Part shown: positions 52,765-61,089 of the stretch, in pieces | Layout: every line of letters begins with the position of its first letter | Numbering within the stretch: the stretch's first letter is position 1 | Assembly: GCF_900115135.1 (NCBI RefSeq) | Contig: NZ_FOVK01000006.1 | Span: forward strand, 62,001 to 126,000 | Length of the DNA: 64,000 nt | Direction: 5' to 3' | From: Proteiniclasticum ruminis | GTDB lineage: Bacteria; Bacillota; Clostridia; Clostridiales; Clostridiaceae | Translations under genes and position numbers: made by a program | Notes under the pieces: generated by a model | What the model saw: only the letters and a program-made list of their open reading frames with translations | Database searches by the model: none | What the model was told of the DNA's origin: nothing

Positions 52765-53682
52765 CTACTTCAGAAGGCCTTTCTCCTCAAGAAATGCCTT
52801 GGCCACATCCTTAGGCTCTGCACCTTCCGCATCCACCTGGAAATTCATGGCGATCATTTCCTCGTTGCTGATTTGTCCTTCCAGCATCAGAAGCACCTCT
52901 TTCAGATTAGGCGCCACCTCTTCATACTCTTCAAAAAGACTCTCTCTATGGAAGAATGCTGCATAGTACTGAGGGAAAAACTTCAGATCATCCGTGAGAA
53001 TCCTAAGATTCGATTTCTGATTCAGTCCATCTGTAGAATATACCATGGTTACATCAATGTTCTCATTGTCAATGGCCGCATACTTCAGCCCGATGTCCAG
53101 TGACACACCATCTTCCCATCTGATGCCATAATGTTCATTGAAAGGATTGAATCTCATGGTTCCTTCCTCATCAAAAAATTCATGTTCTGCCCCAAAAACA
53201 AGGTCCTCCGTAAAAGGCTTCAAATCACTGATGGATTCAATCCCATTCTCCATTGCAAACTCTTCCTTCACGCCAAGGGCATAGGTATTTTCAAACCCGA
53301 ACTTTGATGTCAGCGTAAGACCTCTGTCCTCCACACCCTTTGCAATGGCAAAATCATATAGATCTTCTCCTTCAGGAACATCACTGGGATCATATCCCAG
53401 AAGCGTTGTGAGAAGTGTTCCATCATAGCTCACATAAAGATCCACTTCTTTGCCTACCATGGCATTTCCAGCTGCCACGGTATTCATGGAGTCATGAAAC
53501 TTGACCTCAAGGTCTGTATTCTCTTCAATGAGCATTCCTGCCATTTCTGCGATGATATCAATCTCCGCAAACTGCCCACGAAGAATGGTGATGGATTTTC
53601 CATCCTCTTTCTGTCCACAACCCGCTAAAACTCCCAGGGTTAAAATCATGGCTGCTGCCACTGCTGTAATTTTCTTTTTCAT
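52765..53682 (-). CDS. opuCC: Glycine betaine/choline/carnitine-binding lipoprotein
   Basis: The 305-residue protein has a lipobox (LAGC near residue 22) and an OpuAC-type ligand domain (VKFHDSMNTVAAGNAMVGKEVDLYVSYDGT, then VTMVYSTDGL). It captures quaternary ammonium solutes outside the cell for the two permeases encoded upstream. The N-terminal SITILRGQFAEIDIIAEM and the late FFPQYYAAFF fit the OpuC/OpuB clade. Ligand choice cannot be fixed by eye; an aromatic box is likely formed by the Tyr and Phe residues. Confidence 0.9.
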   Translation of the reverse strand: MKKKITAVAAAMILTLGVLAGCGQKEDGKSITILRGQFAEIDIIAEMAGMLIEENTDLEVKFHDSMNTVAAGNAMVGKEVDLYVSYDGTLLTTLLGYDPSDVPEGEDLYDFAIAKGVEDRGLTLTSKFGFENTYALGVKEEFAMENGIESISDLKPFTEDLVFGAEHEFFDEEGTMRFNPFNEHYGIRWEDGVSLDIGLKYAAIDNENIDVTMVYSTDGLNQKSNLRILTDDLKFFPQYYAAFFHRESLFEEYEEVAPNLKEVLLMLEGQISNEEMIAMNFQVDAEGAEPKDVAKAFLEEKGLLK

Positions 53683-53716
53683 ATCCTTCTCCTTCTTTCT
53701 TTATGATCCGTCAGTT

Positions 53717-54358
53717 TTATACGATCTCTTTTCCTTGCAAAGTGCTGTCTTCTTCCAGTAGTGTCTGGGTTCTTCTGGCTTTGAGTCTTTTTTCCACATA
53801 ACCCATACCAAAATCAAACACCACAGCCATAACCATCAGTGCCAGTGTAGCTTCCAGAAGTGTATCCATATCCTGGATGAGAATGGCTCTGTTGATGACT
53901 GAGCCTAGTCCTCCACCGCCAACCACCGCACCGAATACAGCTGTACCAATGGACGTCACGATGGCAATTCTGATTCCTGTAAAAATCATCGGAAATGCCA
54001 ATTGAAGCTCTACACTGATGATTTTCTGAACCTTTGTCATCCCCATGCCCGTGGCTGCCTCTTTGATGGCAGGGTCCACACTGGTGAGCCCCACATAGGT
54101 GTTTCTCACCACTGGCAGAAGAGAATACAGGACAATTCCAATGATGACGGTGGTGCTGGAAGACCCCGCAACAATGCTGAGTACCCCCAAAAGCGCCAAC
54201 ACAGGAATGGTCTGAAGTATATCCACGGTCCATAAGACGAAAGGTCTCACAGGTTTATACAGATAGGTGAGGATCCCAAGCACAAGACCAAAAATGATGG
54301 TAAACCCTGCGGCCATCCCCACCAGATACAGGTGCTGAAGCACTCTTTCCATGGTCAT
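53717..54358 (-). CDS. opuCD: OpuC-type ABC permease (second)
   Basis: The 213-residue permease has five or six helices and the EAA-like loop (IKEAATGMGMTKVQKIISVELQLAFPMIFTG). Its start overlaps the stop of the first permease gene by 4 bases. It forms a heterodimeric channel with the permease at 54355-54996 for compatible-solute import. Confidence 0.9.
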   Translation of the reverse strand: MTMERVLQHLYLVGMAAGFTIIFGLVLGILTYLYKPVRPFVLWTVDILQTIPVLALLGVLSIVAGSSSTTVIIGIVLYSLLPVVRNTYVGLTSVDPAIKEAATGMGMTKVQKIISVELQLAFPMIFTGIRIAIVTSIGTAVFGAVVGGGGLGSVINRAILIQDMDTLLEATLALMVMAVVFDFGMGYVEKRLKARRTQTLLEEDSTLQGKEIV

Positions 54359-54996
54359 GAGCTCCGACCTCCTTTCAGTCCCCTAGGCGTTACCTTTGCC
54401 TGAATGAAGTCAATGAGAAATCCCAATAAAATTGCCAGCACCGCTGCGGGAATGGCTCCTCCGATGATGAGGGTATTGTTGTTTGTATCAATGCCTCTAT
54501 AGATAAACTCTCCCAGTCCACCAAGACCAATCATGGCTGCTAGAACTGCCCAGGACACGGTATAGATGGTGGACATTCTAAGGCCGCTGAATATTGACGG
54601 CATTGCCAGAGGAAGCTCCAGTTTGAATAGGATCTGCCAATTGCTCATACCGCATCCTCTTGCCGCTTCGATGAGCCCTTTGTCCACACTGAGAATTCCC
54701 GTATAAGTATTCTTCAGTATGGGAAAAAGAGCATAGATGGAAAGGGCAATGATCACCGTGGCTGGCTGTATGCCGATTCTGATGAACAGCACACCGATAA
54801 AAACCAGACCAGGAATGGTCTGAAAAATACTTACCACAGGGATGATGACACTGGAGAGCTTTGGCACCCTGGATAGGAGTATGCCAAGGATCAGGGCCAC
54901 AACAAGTCCGATACCCACAGACACAAAGACATACTGCAGGTGCACAACAATCGCTTCCAGGAGTTTTTCTCCATAACGTTCTAAAAAATCTGCCAT
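54355..54996 (-). CDS. opuCB: OpuC-type ABC permease (first)
   Basis: The 213-residue permease resembles the other opu permease in length and has the EAA loop (LIEAARGCGMSNWQILFKLELPLAMPSIFSG). It ends with a basic tail (TPRGLKGG). Its first codon is adjacent to the ATPase stop. The two permeases are different genes, as in OpuB and OpuC systems, not a single fused polypeptide as in OpuA. Confidence 0.9.
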   Translation of the reverse strand: MADFLERYGEKLLEAIVVHLQYVFVSVGIGLVVALILGILLSRVPKLSSVIIPVVSIFQTIPGLVFIGVLFIRIGIQPATVIIALSIYALFPILKNTYTGILSVDKGLIEAARGCGMSNWQILFKLELPLAMPSIFSGLRMSTIYTVSWAVLAAMIGLGGLGEFIYRGIDTNNNTLIIGGAIPAAVLAILLGFLIDFIQAKVTPRGLKGGRSS

Positions 54997-56123
54997 CAGC
55001 TCTCTTCACCTCCCCATATGACACTGGCCAGAGCCTTGGTCATACTGGTTCTTGTGATGATCCCTGCAACAGTGGAATCTCTATTCAGCACCACTATGTA
55101 GTTATACTTGGATGCAATGAGCAGCTCGAAGGCTTCCTTTGCATTGGTGGATGTCCGTACAGAGGGAACCTTCGGATCCACCAGATGTTTTATGCTCTGC
55201 CCTGGCTTGCCTTCTTTGGCCAGTTTCTCTATGGTCACAACTCCACGGTACTTATTGTCCTCTTCTCCAATGACCACTGCAGAATCCAGCTCCCTCTGCT
55301 TCATGAGTTCCACAGACTCCAGCATCTTCTTCTCTTCGCTGACAGTGAGGACTCTCCTTTTCATGACATCCTTACAAGTGAGATCGTCTCCGGAAACGGT
55401 GTAGGAAAGTTTACCCATGAAGTTTGCAATCATTGGATCAGCTGGGTTGCGGAGCATTTCTTCAGGACTTGCGGCCTGCAGAATTCTTCCATCTTTCATA
55501 AAAACAATTTTATCTGCAAGCTTCACAGCTTCATCCATATCATGAGTGACAAAGATGATGGTCTTTTTCAGTTTCTTCTGAAGCACCTTCAGCTCATCCT
55601 GAAGATTCTCGCGGGTCATGGGATCCAGAGCCCCAAAGGGCTCATCCATGAGAATGACCGGCGGCTCTGCAGCAAGAGCCCGGAGAACGCCGATTCTCTG
55701 CTGCTGGCCACCACTCAGTTCATTGGGATACTTATTGATGTTCTCCCGATAAGGCATACCCACCATCTCAAGAAGCTCCTTGGCTCTCCGGTTTCTTTTC
55801 TCTTTGCTCCATTTGAGAAGCTTCGGGACCACCGAGATGTTTTCCCCAATGGTCATATTGGGAAAAAGTGCAATCTGCTGGATCACATATCCAATATTTC
55901 TTCTCATCTCCACAGCGTCCATCTCATTGATGTTTTTACCATCCAGATAAATACTGCCGCTGTTCATTTTAATGAGCCGGTTGATCATTTTCAGAGACGT
56001 TGTTTTCCCACATCCCGACGGGCCAATAAAAACCACAAACTCTCCCTCATTGATGGTGAGATTGAGGTTGTCCACCACAGTAACATCATTATATTTTTTC
56101 GTTACATTCTCGTAAATTATCAA
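54996..56123 (-). CDS. opuCA: OpuC-type ABC ATPase with CBS domains
   Basis: The 375-residue ATPase has Walker A GPSGCGKTT, signature LSGGQQQR, Walker B VILMDEPFGAL and a C-terminal pair of CBS domains (residues 245-370). CBS domains in this family sense ionic strength or c-di-AMP. The TTG at 56123 (IIYENVTKKY follows) lies 7 bases after GGAGG. TGTCACT fills the gap between that site and the start. Longer ATG version to 56141 lacks a ribosome binding site. It is the first gene of the operon. Confidence 0.92.
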   Translation of the reverse strand: MIIYENVTKKYNDVTVVDNLNLTINEGEFVVFIGPSGCGKTTSLKMINRLIKMNSGSIYLDGKNINEMDAVEMRRNIGYVIQQIALFPNMTIGENISVVPKLLKWSKEKRNRRAKELLEMVGMPYRENINKYPNELSGGQQQRIGVLRALAAEPPVILMDEPFGALDPMTRENLQDELKVLQKKLKKTIIFVTHDMDEAVKLADKIVFMKDGRILQAASPEEMLRNPADPMIANFMGKLSYTVSGDDLTCKDVMKRRVLTVSEEKKMLESVELMKQRELDSAVVIGEEDNKYRGVVTIEKLAKEGKPGQSIKHLVDPKVPSVRTSTNAKEAFELLIASKYNYIVVLNRDSTVAGIITRTSMTKALASVIWGGEES

Positions 56124-56130
56124 AGTGACA
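56123..56130. promoter_or_regulatory. BusR-like half-site in the opuCA ribosome binding region
   Basis: AAGTGACA on the plus strand (TGTCACTT on the coding strand) sits between the GGAGG and the TTG start. An inverse copy lies at 56214-56221 beyond the -35 box. AGTGACA/TGTCACT boxes are the half-sites I recall for BusR. Confidence 0.55.
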
Positions 56131-56164
56131 CCTCCACGCATTATTATTTAATAAATCCATATTC

Positions 56165-56193
56165 ATTATAGTACGATAATCTCCATGATGCAA
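56165..56193 (-). promoter_or_regulatory. opu operon promoter
   Basis: The minus strand has TTGCAT (56188-56193), a 17-base spacer and consensus TATAAT (56165-56170). Transcription would begin near 56158, 35 bases before the start codon. Confidence 0.8.
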
Positions 56194-56213
56194 CCTCTTG
56201 AAACTTTTGGAGT

Positions 56214-56221
56214 TGTCACTT
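56214..56221. promoter_or_regulatory. BusR-like half-site upstream of the opu promoter
   Basis: TGTCACTT on the plus strand is the exact inverse of AAGTGACA at 56123-56130. The two 8-mers flank the promoter with 83 bases between them, which is longer than the spacing of about 22 bases known to me for BusR. Confidence 0.5.
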
Positions 56222-56234
56222 AAGGAAGTCAAAG

Positions 56235-56272
56235 AAAAAAAGACAGAACTTGCATCCACAATCTGTCTCTTT
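56235..56272 (-). terminator. Terminator of the LonC-like gene
   Basis: A 7-bp AGACAGA / TCTGTCT stem, extended by A-T pairs, is followed by a run of T on the minus strand. It lies 25 bases after the protease stop and insulates the opu promoter. Confidence 0.75.
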
Positions 56273-56296
56273 TCTTTCCCATCATTCTATGATATT

Positions 56297-58687
56297 TTAT
56301 TCTCTTTTTGCTTCCATGGCTTTCTGAAATTTCCTGATTTTACGGAAAGCCAAATCATACACGCTTCCAGAGAGAAACTCACCATTCTGATACCCGGCAG
56401 GGCGGCCCATGAGGATCTCCACCCCTTCATGGATATGTTTTACGGCATAAATGCTGAACAGTCCCTTGTTCACCGCTTCTATGACCTCCTCCTTCAGCAT
56501 CAGATGGCTGATGTTCTGTACCGGAATCAGGACACCTTCCTCACCTGTGAGCCCTCTTTCCCTACAGATGTCAAAAAATCCTTCGATCTTTTCTGTCACA
56601 CCACCGATGGGCTGAATCTCTCCTTTCTGGTCCACAGAACCTGTCACTGCAATGGATTGGCGGATTGGAACACCAGAAAGACTGGATAAGATGGCATACA
56701 GCTCTGTGCTGGAGGCGCTGTCTCCTTCTACCCCGCCATAGGACTGTTCAAAAGTCACTTGAGCCGTGAGACTGAGGGGTGTATCCTGAGCAAAAAGCCC
56801 CCCAAGATACCCGGATAAAGTCAATACGCCTTTGGTATGGATCTTCCCGCTCATTCTGGTCTCCCGCTCAATATTGATGACTCCTGCATCCCCCACATAG
56901 GTTCTTGCGGTGATTCTTGATGGCATACCAAAGCTGTATCCACCTGTGCTCAGCACAGAAAGTCCATTGATCTGTCCGATCTCTTCACCTTCTGTTTTTA
57001 TATGGATCACATCTTTCAGAATCTCCTCTTTCATGCGGTCTTCAAAGAGGTTCTCTCGATGTCTCCTTTCTTTCAGTGCCGCTAGAACATGTTTCTCCTC
57101 TACCCTTTCCGTGCCATCTGTTCTTGCTGCGGCTTCCGATTCATAGATCACTTCCGTCACTTTATTGAATCTTGTGGTCAGTTTGCTTTGATCTCCAGCA
57201 ATTCTTGTGCCATATTCCACTATTTTGTCCATGGCTTCCAGGCTGAAGGGATTCAGCCCTTCTCTCGTGCAGAGCTCTTCCACAAAGGCTGCGTATTTCA
57301 GCACATTCTCTGATGTTCTTTCCATCTCCAGATCAAAATCCACCCGAACTTTAAAGAGCCTTTCCAGGTCTTCATCCATCTGGTACAGATAATGATACAG
57401 TTCCGGATCGCAGATGATGATGACCTTCAGCTTCAGTGGAACAGGTTCCGGGCGAAGGGTTCCAGAAGGAATCAGCCTGTACTCCTCCCCAATGTTCTCC
57501 ACAGCTGCCTGGTCATGCTTCAGCGCTTTTTTCAGTGGCTCCCAGACATTGGGATCTCTTAGAATATCTCTCATCTGAAGTATAAGAAATCCGCCGTTGG
57601 CCCTATGTATGGCACCTGGCCGAAGCATCGTGAAATCTGTCTCCATCGAAAGCATATGGGAGGTATACTCCAGTTTTCCAAACAGATGATAATAGGTAGG
57701 GTGGCTTTCGTATACCACCGGCGCTCCTTTGCAGTCTTCATTATTCACAAAAACATGCACCTGGTATTTGAGAAGCGGATTCTTTTCCGGGGCTGAAAAC
57801 ATGTTCTGGGGCTTTTCTTCTTCTTTCTGCCGCAACCCTCGGAATGGCGCATAATTCTTCCCAAGATCTTCTGTGAGATCAAGGAGATGATTTTCTATCT
57901 TCTCATACCCGCGGTATCTTTCCTGAAGCCTGGCAATTCTGGGCCGAACGGCTTCCAGCACATAGGTTTCCTCGATTTTTCTCAGATATTCTCTGGCATC
58001 ATCCTCCAGACGCTGACTTTCCTTTAGTGTGTCATCCAGCGCTTTGGTCAGCTTTCTGCCTTTCTCATCGAGATTCTTTCTCTCCTCTGGACTGAGTTTT
58101 TCAAAGCTTTCCGGTGCCATCTGCTTCCCGTCTTTCAGTGGAATGAATACAAATCTTGGTGGCACAGGCTTCATGAGGAATCCTTCTTTTTCGGCGTCTC
58201 TTTTCATACCATCATACAGCGCATCCAGTTTCTCCTGAAGCTTCAGAACAATCTCATCTCTTTTCTTCTCATAAGCCCCATCTTCAAAGACCTTAGGAAT
58301 GATGCTTTTCAGATCTTCTATGAACTCTTGCATCTCTTTTTGAAATTTCTTCCCTTCCCCCATGGGAAGTTCCACTATGATGGGTCTGTCTTCCGCTCTG
58401 AAGTTATGGATGTAGCAGTAGTCCAGAGGCTTCTCTTTCTTTTTCTCCGAAAACTCTTTAACAACAGCTTCCGTGTAGGACGTTCTTCCAGTCCCCGGTG
58501 GCCCCACCACAAAAATGTGATACCCTCTCGCTTCCATCTGAAGTCCAAACTCCATGGCTCTGGTGGCCCGTTCCTGCCCGATGACCCCCTTCCTCATGGG
58601 CATCTCCTTTCTGTTTGACATGAGCTGAAGTTCCTCCAAGGAGCAGCGCCTTGTGAGTTTTTCTACTGGTACTTTGTACTGATCCAT
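56297..58687 (-). CDS. LonC-like ATP-dependent protease (AAA_32/Lon-S16)
   Basis: The 796-residue protein has an N-terminal AAA_32 region with the Walker-A-like GPPGTGRTS near residue 62, where Arg stands for the usual Lys as in this family. A long helical coiled-coil insert follows (residues 100-330), then the ATPase part and a C-terminal Lon protease domain with the catalytic Ser in GDSASSTE and Lys in GGVTEK. ATG at 58687 follows GGAGAG; 13 upstream codons lack a ribosome binding site. Relatives degrade unfolded proteins; ATP dependence varies. It stands alone. Confidence 0.9.
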   Translation of the reverse strand: MDQYKVPVEKLTRRCSLEELQLMSNRKEMPMRKGVIGQERATRAMEFGLQMEARGYHIFVVGPPGTGRTSYTEAVVKEFSEKKKEKPLDYCYIHNFRAEDRPIIVELPMGEGKKFQKEMQEFIEDLKSIIPKVFEDGAYEKKRDEIVLKLQEKLDALYDGMKRDAEKEGFLMKPVPPRFVFIPLKDGKQMAPESFEKLSPEERKNLDEKGRKLTKALDDTLKESQRLEDDAREYLRKIEETYVLEAVRPRIARLQERYRGYEKIENHLLDLTEDLGKNYAPFRGLRQKEEEKPQNMFSAPEKNPLLKYQVHVFVNNEDCKGAPVVYESHPTYYHLFGKLEYTSHMLSMETDFTMLRPGAIHRANGGFLILQMRDILRDPNVWEPLKKALKHDQAAVENIGEEYRLIPSGTLRPEPVPLKLKVIIICDPELYHYLYQMDEDLERLFKVRVDFDLEMERTSENVLKYAAFVEELCTREGLNPFSLEAMDKIVEYGTRIAGDQSKLTTRFNKVTEVIYESEAAARTDGTERVEEKHVLAALKERRHRENLFEDRMKEEILKDVIHIKTEGEEIGQINGLSVLSTGGYSFGMPSRITARTYVGDAGVINIERETRMSGKIHTKGVLTLSGYLGGLFAQDTPLSLTAQVTFEQSYGGVEGDSASSTELYAILSSLSGVPIRQSIAVTGSVDQKGEIQPIGGVTEKIEGFFDICRERGLTGEEGVLIPVQNISHLMLKEEVIEAVNKGLFSIYAVKHIHEGVEILMGRPAGYQNGEFLSGSVYDLAFRKIRKFQKAMEAKRE

Positions 58688-58718
58688 CTTCTTCTCTCCT
58701 CTCATAATGAAAGCAATT

Positions 58719-58753
58719 GAAAACACCCCAAAAGAATCTCTCCTTTAGGGTGC
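58719..58753 (-). terminator. Terminator of the GNAT gene
   Basis: CACCCTAAAG pairs with CTTTTGGGGTG (one bulge) on the minus strand, followed by TTTTC. It separates the acetyltransferase from the protease gene. Confidence 0.7.
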
Positions 58754-58819
58754 ACCATTGTTGTTTCTCTTTCTTCTGTCTCCCAAAAGAGATGATCGCA
58801 AGAAAGTATCGATTGAATA

Positions 58820-59359
58820 TTATAACCAGTTTCTTTTTCTGAAGAACTCTTCTCTTGTCATGGAGTAGCAGACATCATCCACCACTTCACCGGTGGGAAG
58901 CACAGAGCACTTTCTTATGATGCCCTCATATACCAGTCCCGCTTTTTTCAGCACCTTTCCAGATTTCTCGTTGAAAGGATAATAATAGGCAGACACAAGA
59001 TCCATCCCCAGTGTGAGGAAAATATAGTCAAGAAGACCTTCCACCGCCTCAGACATGAGACCTTTTCCCCAGTATGGGCTGGAGAGCACATACCCAATCA
59101 TAACGCCGCCTTTATACTCTCTCTTTCTGTCTTCATGGCATCCTAAGGAGCCGATGACTTTTCCGCTGCTTTTCAGTGTCATAGCAAAAATATCCTCGCT
59201 GCTGACAAAGCTCTTTAGGATCTCCAGTGACTCTTCTTTGGATTCATGAGGCTTCCATCCTGCAGGAGGTCCCACCAGGGGATCCTTCGCATATTCATAA
59301 AAGTCTTCCAGGTCTTCCAGCGTAAACCTTCGTAAACACAACCTCTCCGTCTCAATCAT
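58820..59359 (-). CDS. GNAT acetyltransferase (RimJ/RimL type)
   Basis: The 179-residue enzyme starts MIETERLCLRRFTLEDLEDF, the usual start of the RimJ/RimL group, and has the acetyl-CoA motif region GYVLSSPYWGKGLMSEAVEGLL. FNEKSGKVLKKAGL is the late conserved segment. Such enzymes acetylate ribosomal proteins, other proteins or small amines. Substrate is unknown. It is a single-gene unit. Confidence 0.9.
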   Translation of the reverse strand: MIETERLCLRRFTLEDLEDFYEYAKDPLVGPPAGWKPHESKEESLEILKSFVSSEDIFAMTLKSSGKVIGSLGCHEDRKREYKGGVMIGYVLSSPYWGKGLMSEAVEGLLDYIFLTLGMDLVSAYYYPFNEKSGKVLKKAGLVYEGIIRKCSVLPTGEVVDDVCYSMTREEFFRKRNWL

Positions 59360-59523
59360 TCTGCATCACTTCCTACTTCTGTCTTAATTTCATCATATCA
59401 TATGGCGACGTAAAATTAACAGCCGATTATGATACCTGATGGATTTTCAGGCATATGCGTCAAACTCTCATTTTAGATGAACTGCCCCCAGGCAAGAAAA
59501 CAAAGCACACACACCTTTCTTCA

Positions 59524-60105
59524 CTAAAACCCGTCTTCTCCAACCAAAGATACAAAACGTACCCATTCTAGGGCTTCCACATGAAGATATCCTTCCTTAT
59601 CTTTCTCCACTAGAAAGAGCCTCTGAAGACCTTCTTCTCCCACCGGGATCACCATTTTACCACCTGGTGCCAGCTGACTTGCCAGAGCTTTCGGCAGTCT
59701 TACCGCTGCTGCAGTCACCATGATCCGGTCAAAGGGTGCTTTTTCCTCCCAGCCATAGGTGCCGTCTCCGATCTTAAAGTGTATGTTTTTGAATCCAAGT
59801 CCATCCAGTCTCTTTTTTGCTTTGTGATAAAGTTCCTCAATCCGTTCCACCGTATACACTTCTTTGACGAACTGTGCAAGGATGGCTGTCTGATATCCGG
59901 AGCCAGTACCTATTTCAAGGACTTTATGACTTTTCTCAAGATCCAGAAGCTCTGTCATTTTCAGTACCAGGGTCGGCTGTGAGATCGTCTGTCCAAATCC
60001 GATGGGAAGAGGATGATCAAAAGCTGCTTCCTTGTGCTGGGACTCATCCAGAAAGTATGCGCGGTCCAAAGAGAGAAAATACTTCTTTAGGGCTTCCTTA
60101 TCCAT
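59524..60105 (-). CDS. pcm: Protein-L-isoaspartate O-methyltransferase
   Basis: Pcm methylates isoaspartyl residues in aged proteins to start their repair. The 193-residue protein has the SAM motif VLEIGTGSGYQTAIL near residue 65, the preceding ISQPTLVLKM and the late PPGGKMVIPVG-like segment (APGGKMVIPVG). ATG at 60105 is preferred because AAGG lies 9 bases upstream. It is followed by a terminator-free gap of 164 bases before the GNAT gene. Confidence 0.9.
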   Translation of the reverse strand: MDKEALKKYFLSLDRAYFLDESQHKEAAFDHPLPIGFGQTISQPTLVLKMTELLDLEKSHKVLEIGTGSGYQTAILAQFVKEVYTVERIEELYHKAKKRLDGLGFKNIHFKIGDGTYGWEEKAPFDRIMVTAAAVRLPKALASQLAPGGKMVIPVGEEGLQRLFLVEKDKEGYLHVEALEWVRFVSLVGEDGF

Positions 60106-60158
60106 GGTAAACACCTTCCTATTACCCCGAAGATACTACAATAACAGTGAAACAGCAA

Positions 60159-60188
60159 CAAAAAAAAGAAGATACCGCTGTATCTTCC
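60159..60188 (-). terminator. Terminator of the DUF134/NifX operon
   Basis: GAAGATA / TATCTTC with a CAGCGG loop and eight T residues on the minus strand form a clear intrinsic terminator after the NifX-like gene. Confidence 0.9.
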
Positions 60189-60212
60189 TCTCCTGTTCAT
60201 GATCACTTGTGT

Positions 60213-60608
60213 CTAGCGGCACCCGCCCTGGCCATGACAGCCATGTTCTCCACTGCCATGATCATGAGAATGATCATGATGCCCTTTACATGCTTCTCCC
60301 CGGGACTGAAGGTTTCCAAGAAGATATTCGTTTACCGCATCTGCCGGTGCGCCTTCTGCTCCCCGTACTACTTCGATGCCTCCAGCTTCAAGCTTTTGTA
60401 CCGCTCCTTCACCAAGTCCACCCGTGATGAGCACCCCCACTTTCTCCTTGATGAGAAGCTGAGGCAGTGAACCTTTTCCATGACCTGGACTGTGAATGGT
60501 TTTTGTCTCCTGGAAGGAATCCTTTGTTCCTTCAAACACCTTAAACACTTCACTGTGTCCAAAGTGCATCGAAATTTCCTCTCCAATACAAGCAACCGCA
60601 ATTTTCAT
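60213..60608 (-). CDS. NifX/NafY-like dinitrogenase cofactor-domain protein with His-rich tail
   Basis: The 131-residue protein has a NifX/NifB-C-type domain (MKIAVACIGEEISMHFGHSEVFKVFE, abridged; then GVLITGGLGEGAVQKLEAGGIEVV). Such stand-alone domains bind iron-sulfur or iron-molybdenum clusters or are orange-protein-like. The C-terminal tail is packed with His, Gly and Cys (KGHHDHSHDHGSGEHG), a likely metal-binding site. No nitrogenase gene occurs here. ATG at 60608 follows GGAGGG. It follows a DUF134 gene by 19 bases, a very common pairing. Confidence 0.88.
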   Translation of the reverse strand: MKIAVACIGEEISMHFGHSEVFKVFEGTKDSFQETKTIHSPGHGKGSLPQLLIKEKVGVLITGGLGEGAVQKLEAGGIEVVRGAEGAPADAVNEYLLGNLQSRGEACKGHHDHSHDHGSGEHGCHGQGGCR

Positions 60609-60627
60609 ACAAGGCCCTCCTGAAAAA

Positions 60628-61014
60628 TTATTTTTTCGGACAGTCACAAGGAGGCTGATCTTCTCTCTGGCAGCAGGCTCTTCGCTTCCCCATTCTGGTG
60701 CTGCATCTTCTTTGATCCTCTTCAGAAATCTTCACTTCTCCTCCCTCAATCCGAAGCCTGACTCCGAAAACAAGAAGTTCTGAAAGCTTCTTTCTGGCAC
60801 TGCTGTATATGCTTTGTACTGTAGTTCTGGCGACGCCCATGATCTTTGCACATTCTTCCTGAGTCATCCCTTCATAATCCATAAGTCTGATGGTTTCATA
60901 TTCATCCAGTGTCATAATGACCACATCTTCCACTGTCCCCTCCTCCTGGATGGGACCAAACTCTTTCAGAACAGGCACACAGCATACATTTCTCCATTTC
61001 ATTGGTCTTGGCAT
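60628..61014 (-). CDS. DUF134 DNA-binding protein
   Basis: The 128-residue protein carries the DUF134 start MPRPMKWRNVCCVP and a sigma-region-4-like HTH (LDEYETIRLMDYEGMTQEECAKIMGVARTTVQSIYSSARKKL). The C-terminal tail holds a Cys cluster (ACCQREDQPPCDC) that could bind metal. Family members are thought to be regulators next to NifX-like and Mrp genes. The start at 61014 follows GGAGAAAG. A palindrome overlaps its promoter, suggesting autoregulation. Confidence 0.9.
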   Translation of the reverse strand: MPRPMKWRNVCCVPVLKEFGPIQEEGTVEDVVIMTLDEYETIRLMDYEGMTQEECAKIMGVARTTVQSIYSSARKKLSELLVFGVRLRIEGGEVKISEEDQRRCSTRMGKRRACCQREDQPPCDCPKK

Positions 61015-61047
61015 TGACTTTCTCCTCTCCCTGGACCTCACGAGTCC

Positions 61048-61075
61048 ATTTTACTCCATTTATGACATATGTCAA
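61048..61075 (-). promoter_or_regulatory. DUF134 operon promoter with overlapping palindrome
   Basis: The minus strand has TTGACA (61070-61075), a 16-base spacer and TAAAAT (61048-61053). A perfect 12-bp palindrome TGACATATGTCA (61063-61074) overlaps the -35 box and would be an ideal repressor site. Confidence 0.7.
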
Positions 61076-61089
61076 TAATAATTTTATTC

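Noticed and set aside
54861-56171. 436-codon plus-strand ORF
   Set aside because: It is antisense to opuCA and part of opuCB, whose ATPase motifs are unmistakable. Its His- and Leu-rich protein is typical of an antisense shadow.
56123-56221. A canonical BusR bipartite site with about 22-base spacing
   Set aside because: The two perfect 8-mers are 83 bases apart. I found no second TGTCACT at the expected distance from either, so I report them only as half-sites.
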